Shown here piece after piece: positions 1 to 5,266 of a stretch of DNA of 5,266 nt (positions are counted from its first letter, which is position 1; each line of letters begins with the position of its first letter). A program made the translations under genes and the position numbers. Under the pieces are notes generated by a model. The model saw nothing but the letters and a program-made list of their open reading frames with translations, ran no database searches and was not told where the DNA came from. The stretch is from positions 1 through 5,266 of the forward strand of contig DFBM01000087.1 of assembly GCA_002366645.1 (NCBI GenBank). Reading direction: 5' to 3'. The DNA comes from Rhodobacterales bacterium UBA3080 (GTDB lineage: Bacteria; Pseudomonadota; Alphaproteobacteria; Rhodobacterales; Rhodobacteraceae).

Positions 1-361
1 TATACTGCTCGGCAATCAGCTGCCTCTGCTCAGCGGACAAGCCCATTTCCAGTGATATTTGCTGATGATCGGCGGATGCAACGACAAACAGGAATTCCGT
101 GACAGCCAGAAGTTTGTTTTCAAAGCCGTTCGCCGCGTCGACAATGGCGAGCAAATGTTCTTCCATCGCCCTGATATGCCGGTTATTCGCCTCGGAAACG
201 ATGCTCTCTACGTCGGGAAAATAGTTATAGACGGTCTGACGGGTCAGGCCAGCTTCGTCAGCGATGCTAGATATGCTCAAACGGTTGAAACCGTCCCGTT
301 CAACAATTTTCAGCGCCGCCTCGATAATGCGTGCCGCCTGTCGTTCCTGATGTTTTGACAT
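1..361 (-). CDS. TetR/AcrR-family transcriptional regulator (partial, C-terminus off the left edge)
   Basis: The reverse strand stays open from an ATG at 361 to the window edge, giving 120 residues with no stop. The N-terminus is a typical TetR DNA-binding domain: a first helix at about residues 8-22 (RQAARIIEAALKIVERDGF), then a helix-turn-helix at about 29-48 with the family signature SISSIADEAGLTRQTVYNYF. The visible part of the ligand-binding domain (about 50-120) is helical and not diagnostic of a ligand. TetR proteins are usually around 190-220 residues, so roughly 70-100 residues are probably missing from view. The start is supported by a purine-rich AGGATAGG stretch upstream. The gene lies 42 bases downstream of the ABM-like gene on the same strand, so the two are probably co-transcribed. 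It probably represses that operon through the palindrome at 761-783. Family assignment is firm; target and ligand are inferred or unknown. Confidence 0.9.
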   Translation of the reverse strand, partial: MSKHQERQAARIIEAALKIVERDGFNRLSISSIADEAGLTRQTVYNYFPDVESIVSEANNRHIRAMEEHLLAIVDAANGFENKLLAVTEFLFVVASADHQQISLEMGLSAEQRQLIAEQY

Positions 362-403
362 AGCTACCTATCCTTGATCCGTTCAATTCGCCGAGGTTGT
401 CGT

Positions 404-751
404 CTAGGGATGCCAGCCATCAACATAGCTAGACATCGACGCGTTATAGTCGCTCATCCATGTTTTGACGTTCGCCATATCAACTGATTTCAAAAGCGCC
501 GCTACGGCATCGGTTTGCATGAAGTTCTGAAAGTCAGTCTTTTTGGCCCATATGGTCGTTGTAGAAACCCGTCCGTCAGACTTTTCAGACTTGGCGACCA
601 TGTACTGGATTAAGCCGGGTTGCCCCCGCAGGAGCTCCCCGGACTTGAGAGATATCGCTAACACATCATCGGCACGTCCCTCGACCGGGGTAATCGTCTC
701 GGTAAAAACAAACACATTGCTACCGTGGTCGTTTGTTTCGTGGCTTTCCAT
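404..751 (-). CDS. Small ABM-like (dimeric alpha-beta barrel) protein, putative antibiotic biosynthesis monooxygenase family
   Basis: This is a 115-residue protein ending in TAG. I chose the ATG at 749-751 because it has a GAGAGAG ribosome-binding stretch a few bases upstream. The longer reading frame from 808 would code through the AT-rich promoter and palindrome. Residues about 13-90 fit the ABM pattern: a first strand (VFVFTETITP), the segment EGRADDVLAISLKSGELLRGQPG typical of its first helix and turn, a second strand (LIQYMVAKS), a third strand with the family's aromatic position (STTTIWAKKTDF), then a helix. The last 25 residues (MANVKTWMSDYNASMSSYVD) are less familiar. Proteins of this fold are small cytoplasmic dimers that act as cofactor-free oxygenases on quinol-like substrates, or as haem or other ligand binders. 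The substrate here cannot be told. It heads a probable operon with the downstream TetR gene. Similarity is by eye only; an unrelated small stress protein is possible. Confidence 0.68.
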   Translation of the reverse strand: MESHETNDHGSNVFVFTETITPVEGRADDVLAISLKSGELLRGQPGLIQYMVAKSEKSDGRVSTTTIWAKKTDFQNFMQTDAVAALLKSVDMANVKTWMSDYNASMSSYVDGWHP

Positions 752-760
752 TGCTCTCTC

Positions 761-783
761 TATATTTACATAATGTAAATATA
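761..783. promoter_or_regulatory. Perfect 23-bp palindrome, candidate TetR-family operator
   Basis: Arms of 11 bases (TATATTTACAT and ATGTAAATATA) flank a single central base at 772, with every pair matching. The site ends 10 bases upstream of the ABM-like start codon and overlaps the predicted -10 element and transcription start on the minus strand, so a bound protein would block transcription. TetR-family dimers typically bind inverted repeats of this size. The TetR gene two positions downstream is the obvious partner, but that pairing is inferred. Confidence 0.72.
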
Positions 784-805
784 TTAACACTATGTAAAAA
801 TTCAA
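778..805 (-). promoter_or_regulatory. Predicted sigma-70-type promoter of the ABM-tetR operon
   Basis: Read on the minus strand, TTGAAT (805-800) serves as a -35 element and TATATT (783-778) as a -10 element, with 16 bases between them. Transcription would begin near 771, giving a leader of about 20 bases before the ABM-like ATG. Both elements are close to consensus, and the operator palindromes overlap the -10 element and the spacer. The region is AT-rich, so other -10 registers are possible. Confidence 0.5.
784..798. promoter_or_regulatory. Degenerate second copy of the operator palindrome
   Basis: TTAACACTATGTAAA matches the core of the neighbouring palindrome (TTTACATAATGTAAA) at 12 of 15 positions, and its right half-site TATGTAAA is nearly intact. 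The two centres are 19 bases apart (772 and 791), so two dimers could bind side by side. It lies between the predicted -35 and -10 elements of the ABM-tetR promoter. A chance AT-rich match is possible. Confidence 0.45.
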
Positions 806-866
806 CACGCAAGAGTCGGATTCATGACCAGCCTAAGGCCTATTTCTGTCGGGCATGCGGCGGATG

Positions 867-1778
867 TCAGTTCAGGTTATCAGCGCGAAATTTGTTGGCG
901 GTTTCACGAATGAATTCAGAAAGCTCCAAATACTGCTGCGCCAGCGGACTTGATTTGCGCCAGATCATGCCAACAGTCCGCGAAGGCTGGGGCTCGCTAA
1001 AGTGATCGATAGAAACCGAAGCCGAGCGTGTTTCAACTTCCACCGCCATTTCAGGAATCAAGGTTACTCCGATTCCAGCGCCAACCATTTGAACCAAAGT
1101 GGAGAGCGACGTCGCGTCCAGCGTTTCTCGTGGCAGAGTAGTCTGAAAATTGCAAAAAGACAGTGCCTGGTCGCGAAAACAGTGCCCTTCTTCCAGCAGC
1201 AGGAGCCTCATTTCGCGCAGCATGTCCCGATCCGGGATGGGTTTGTTCCGATCAGTCTCCGGACGGACGAGGACGAAGTTCTCTTGAAAAAGTGCAACTT
1301 CGGTCAACGTCGGTTCGGAAACAGGCAACGCAACAACGGCTGTATCAATCCGCCCGTCCGCCAACTCTTGCAACAAATTCGACGTCATTGTCTCGCGGAC
1401 ATGAACATCGACATCGGGATAGAGGCGAGAGAGGTGGCCTAAAATGGAAGGCAAAAGGTAGGGCGCAATGGTTGGAATCACGCCGATCCGCAATTGCCCG
1501 GTCAGACGACCATGAGATGCGCGTGTCAGTTCCCCAAGTTCGTCGACCGAACGTAAAATTTCCCTTGCACGAACCGAAAGCTCCCGACCGACGGTTGTCA
1601 ATCTGACCCGGCGAGGCCCTCTTTCGACCAAGACAGTGTTGAGTGACTCTTCCAATTCCTTAATCTGCATCGACAACGCGGGTTGAGAAATAGCGCAGGC
1701 GTCGGCCGCTTTTCCAAAGTGCCCGTGTCGCGCGAGGGAATCGAAATAGCGAAGCTGTTTGAGGGTAATACCGATCAT
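867..1778 (-). CDS. oxyR: OxyR, hydrogen-peroxide-sensing LysR-family regulator
   Basis: This is a 303-residue LysR-type regulator, about the length of E. coli OxyR (305). Residues 1-62 form the winged helix-turn-helix (LKQLRYFDSLARHGHFGKAA, then ACAISQPALSMQIKELEE). Residues about 92-295 are the periplasmic-binding-protein-like sensor domain. The decisive feature is the pair Cys200 and Cys209 in EEGHCFRDQALSFC, with the same spacing as the redox pair of E. coli OxyR (Cys199, Cys208). Those cysteines form a disulfide on reaction with peroxide and switch the protein to an activator. The late-domain motif MVGAGIGVTLIP is also typical. The gene is divergent from katG across 133 bases, the classical arrangement of an activator with its target. 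The upstream ribosome-binding sequence is weak (TTTGAGTT before ATG). OxyR is probably also autoregulated through the shared intergenic site. I am confident of the identity. Confidence 0.95.
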   Translation of the reverse strand: MIGITLKQLRYFDSLARHGHFGKAADACAISQPALSMQIKELEESLNTVLVERGPRRVRLTTVGRELSVRAREILRSVDELGELTRASHGRLTGQLRIGVIPTIAPYLLPSILGHLSRLYPDVDVHVRETMTSNLLQELADGRIDTAVVALPVSEPTLTEVALFQENFVLVRPETDRNKPIPDRDMLREMRLLLLEEGHCFRDQALSFCNFQTTLPRETLDATSLSTLVQMVGAGIGVTLIPEMAVEVETRSASVSIDHFSEPQPSRTVGMIWRKSSPLAQQYLELSEFIRETANKFRADNLN

Positions 1779-1787
1779 AACTCAAAC

Positions 1788-1819
1788 TAATCGATACAAT
1801 CAGAAAATGCAATTTCCCC

Positions 1820-1829
<10 letters not shown>
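1788..1829. promoter_or_regulatory. Candidate OxyR binding region between oxyR and katG
   Basis: An inverted repeat, ATCGATA (1790-1796) and TATCGAT (1821-1827), has 7-base perfect arms separated by 24 bases. One mismatch further out, the symmetry extends to 1788 and 1829. Within it, TTATCGATAA (1820-1829) is itself a perfect palindrome. The span of 38 bases is close to the 37-base, four-part site bound by the E. coli OxyR tetramer. The right arm lies on the -35 region of the predicted katG promoter. The sequence does not match the E. coli ATAG/CTAT spacing exactly, so assignment to OxyR rests on position, size and the neighbouring genes. Confidence 0.55.
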
Positions 1830-4077
<2,248 letters not shown>

Positions 4078-4102
4078 TCGCACAGCCCCACCAACAAAAC
4101 TG

Positions 4103-4134
4103 GACGGCGTTTCGAGATACTTCGAGACGCCGTC
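4103..4134. terminator. Hairpin terminator after katG, probably bidirectional
   Basis: A 13-base-pair stem (GACGGCGTTTCGA with TCGAGACGCCGTC, one T-G wobble) encloses the 6-base loop GATACT. It begins 25 bases after the katG stop. On the katG side only a short run follows (GCTTTCC). On the opposite strand the stem is followed by CCAGTTTTGTTGG, a slightly better T-run, and it lies about 70 bases past the stop of the glutamate-synthase-like gene. Its position between two convergent genes suggests that it ends both transcripts. Confidence 0.8.
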
Positions 4135-4203
4135 GCTTTCCGGTGCCTTAGCCAACAAGTCGAACGCATTGATCACAGCCATATATGCTCTACGGTAAGT
4201 GTT

Positions 4204-5266
4204 TCAGGTCCGATACTGGCTAAGCGTTTCGGGTTCGGGCTGTAGCTCGGACATCGGAACCGAGATCGAACCCTGCTGCACGATCCGGCAATGTTTACGC
4301 CGCAATGCCCGTGGATGCGGAACGCCACACGAATGGGCAATCAGATTTGTGCCGTAGTTAATTTTGCCCGCGAAGTTTCTTACGCGGACGGACTTTTCGA
4401 CGGGATCAAGGCCATTTTGCAGGCTGGCTTTATGCGTTGTGATGCCGGTTGGACAGGTGTTTTTGTTGCACTTCAACGCCTGAATGCAGCCAAGAGAGAA
4501 CATGAAACCACGGGCGGAAGTGACAAAATCAGTGCCCGCACAGTAGGCCCATGCAACTTCGGCGGGCGTAATCAACTTACCGGAAGTGATGACCTTTATA
4601 CGGTCGCGCAAACCATATTTGATCAGAGTATCAACAACCATCGGCAGGGATTCTTTGACGGTTAACCCGACACTATCCATCAAAGGCATTGGGGCCGCAC
4701 CCGTTCCGCCGTCACCGCCGTCGATAGTGATGAAGTCGGGCGCGCTCTCGATTCCACGTGCATGTATTTCCCGGCAGAGCGTTTCGAGCCAGCCATAGCC
4801 GCCAATCACAGCTTTGAAGCCAACGGGGAGGCCGGACACTTCGCGTGTATGCGCGATGAAATCCAACAACTCCTTGGAACTGTCAATTTCTGGATGGCGG
4901 TTAGGGGAAATGGAATCTTCACCCGCCGGAATGCCGCGAATTGCCGCGATCTCGGGCGTAACCTTCGCACCCGGTAAAATGCCACCTTTTCCCGGTTTAG
5001 CGCCTTGGCTCATTTTCAACTCAATCATCTTAACTTCAGGGTGCGCTGCCACTTCACGCAGCTTGTCGTCGTCCAGACCACCTTCATCAGTGCGCACACC
5101 ATACTTGGCCGTGCCCATCTGGAAAACAATATCGCAGCCACCCTCTAGGTGATACGGCGACAATCCACCTTCGCCAGTGTTCATCCAGCATCCGGCCATC
5201 TTTGCCCCAGCAGATAGCGCGCGGACGGCGGGCTTGGAAATGGCGCCAAAGCTCATGCCTGAGATG
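4204..5266 (-). CDS. FMN-binding glutamate synthase family protein (partial, N-terminus off the right edge)
   Basis: The frame is open to the window edge. The first ATG (5254-5256) is internal, because the preceding codons read Ile-Ser-Gly and join to MSFGAISKPAVRAL, a well-known mid-protein motif of the family. About 353 residues are visible. They cover most of the FMN-binding barrel domain of glutamate synthase (PF01645 type). Numbered from that internal Met, they include TGEGGLSPYH (27-36), KMSQGAKPGKGGILPG (81-96), the flavin-phosphate region IDGGDGGTGAAPM (178-190) and ITSGKLITPAEVA (223-235). Cys257, Cys263 and Cys268 (spacing C-x5-C-x4-C, CNKNTCPTG) match the 3Fe-4S ligands of GltB. 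The chain ends soon after the barrel (IAHSCGVPHPRALRRKHCRIV, then about 25 residues), so the C-terminal GXGXG domain of full-length GltB is absent. This fits the short stand-alone family, whose physiological reaction is often unproven. A relative such as a methylglutamate synthase subunit cannot be excluded. The missing N-terminus would decide this. Confidence 0.88.
   Translation of the reverse strand, partial: ISGMSFGAISKPAVRALSAGAKMAGCWMNTGEGGLSPYHLEGGCDIVFQMGTAKYGVRTDEGGLDDDKLREVAAHPEVKMIELKMSQGAKPGKGGILPGAKVTPEIAAIRGIPAGEDSISPNRHPEIDSSKELLDFIAHTREVSGLPVGFKAVIGGYGWLETLCREIHARGIESAPDFITIDGGDGGTGAAPMPLMDSVGLTVKESLPMVVDTLIKYGLRDRIKVITSGKLITPAEVAWAYCAGTDFVTSARGFMFSLGCIQALKCNKNTCPTGITTHKASLQNGLDPVEKSVRVRNFAGKINYGTNLIAHSCGVPHPRALRRKHCRIVQQGSISVPMSELQPEPETLSQYRT

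Noticed and set aside
59..358. 99-codon plus-strand open frame
   Set aside because: It is antisense to the clear TetR helix-turn-helix coding sequence and shows no recognisable domain.
752..808. Upstream ATG at 808 that would lengthen the ABM-like protein by 19 residues
   Set aside because: The extension is translated from the AT-rich promoter and operator region and has no ribosome-binding site. The ATG at 751 has a good GAGAGAG stretch and suits the fold's length.
808..866. Possible terminator after oxyR
   Set aside because: Only a short imperfect repeat (AGGCCTTAGGCT) is present, with no convincing stem and T-run. Some read-through from oxyR into the ABM-tetR operon remains possible.
1002..1606. 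Two overlapping plus-strand open frames of about 146 codons
   Set aside because: Both are antisense to the well-supported oxyR gene, and the translations look like low-complexity, arginine-rich shadow sequence.
4078..4203. Small gene in the gap between katG and the convergent gene
   Set aside because: The gap is 126 bases and holds the hairpin terminator. The open frame crossing it (3952-4182, minus) runs into katG antisense and has no recognisable product.
5254..5256. ATG as the true start of the glutamate-synthase-like protein
   Set aside because: The frame continues upstream as Ile-Ser-Gly into a conserved mid-domain motif, so the gene is cut by the window edge.

Overview
The window looks like a chromosomal stretch from an alphaproteobacterium, plausibly a Rhodobacterales or rhizobial-type lineage. 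This rests on the style of the OxyR and KatG proteins, the divergent oxyR-katG arrangement and moderately GC-rich coding sequence with AT-rich intergenic regions. The lineage is inferred from family resemblance and was not searched. It holds five protein genes, two of them cut by the window edges. I see no RNA genes, mobile elements or CRISPR array, and no gene-free stretch longer than about 135 bases.

Left part, minus strand. A small protein resembling the antibiotic biosynthesis monooxygenase (ABM) fold (751 to 404) is followed 42 bases later by a TetR-family repressor (361 running off the left edge). They look like a two-gene operon. Just upstream of the first gene is a perfect 23-base palindrome, plus a second degenerate copy, overlapping the predicted promoter. 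This is a good candidate for the TetR protein's own operator.

Middle part. oxyR (minus strand) and katG (plus strand) are divergently transcribed from a 133-base intergenic region. OxyR keeps both redox cysteines (Cys200, Cys209), and KatG is full length with its catalytic residues intact. An inverted repeat of 7-base arms spanning 38 bases lies over the weak -35 region of the predicted katG promoter, as expected for an OxyR-activated promoter. Peroxide would oxidise OxyR, which would switch on the catalase-peroxidase that removes the peroxide.

Right part. katG ends at a strong hairpin (4103-4134) that probably terminates transcription from both sides. Facing katG on the minus strand is the C-terminal part of an FMN-binding, glutamate-synthase-domain protein that keeps its three iron-sulfur-cluster cysteines. 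Its N-terminus lies beyond the right edge.

Overall this is mostly a conventional peroxide-defence locus. The least familiar element is the ABM-TetR pair with its operator next to oxyR. I found no sign of a wholly novel system.
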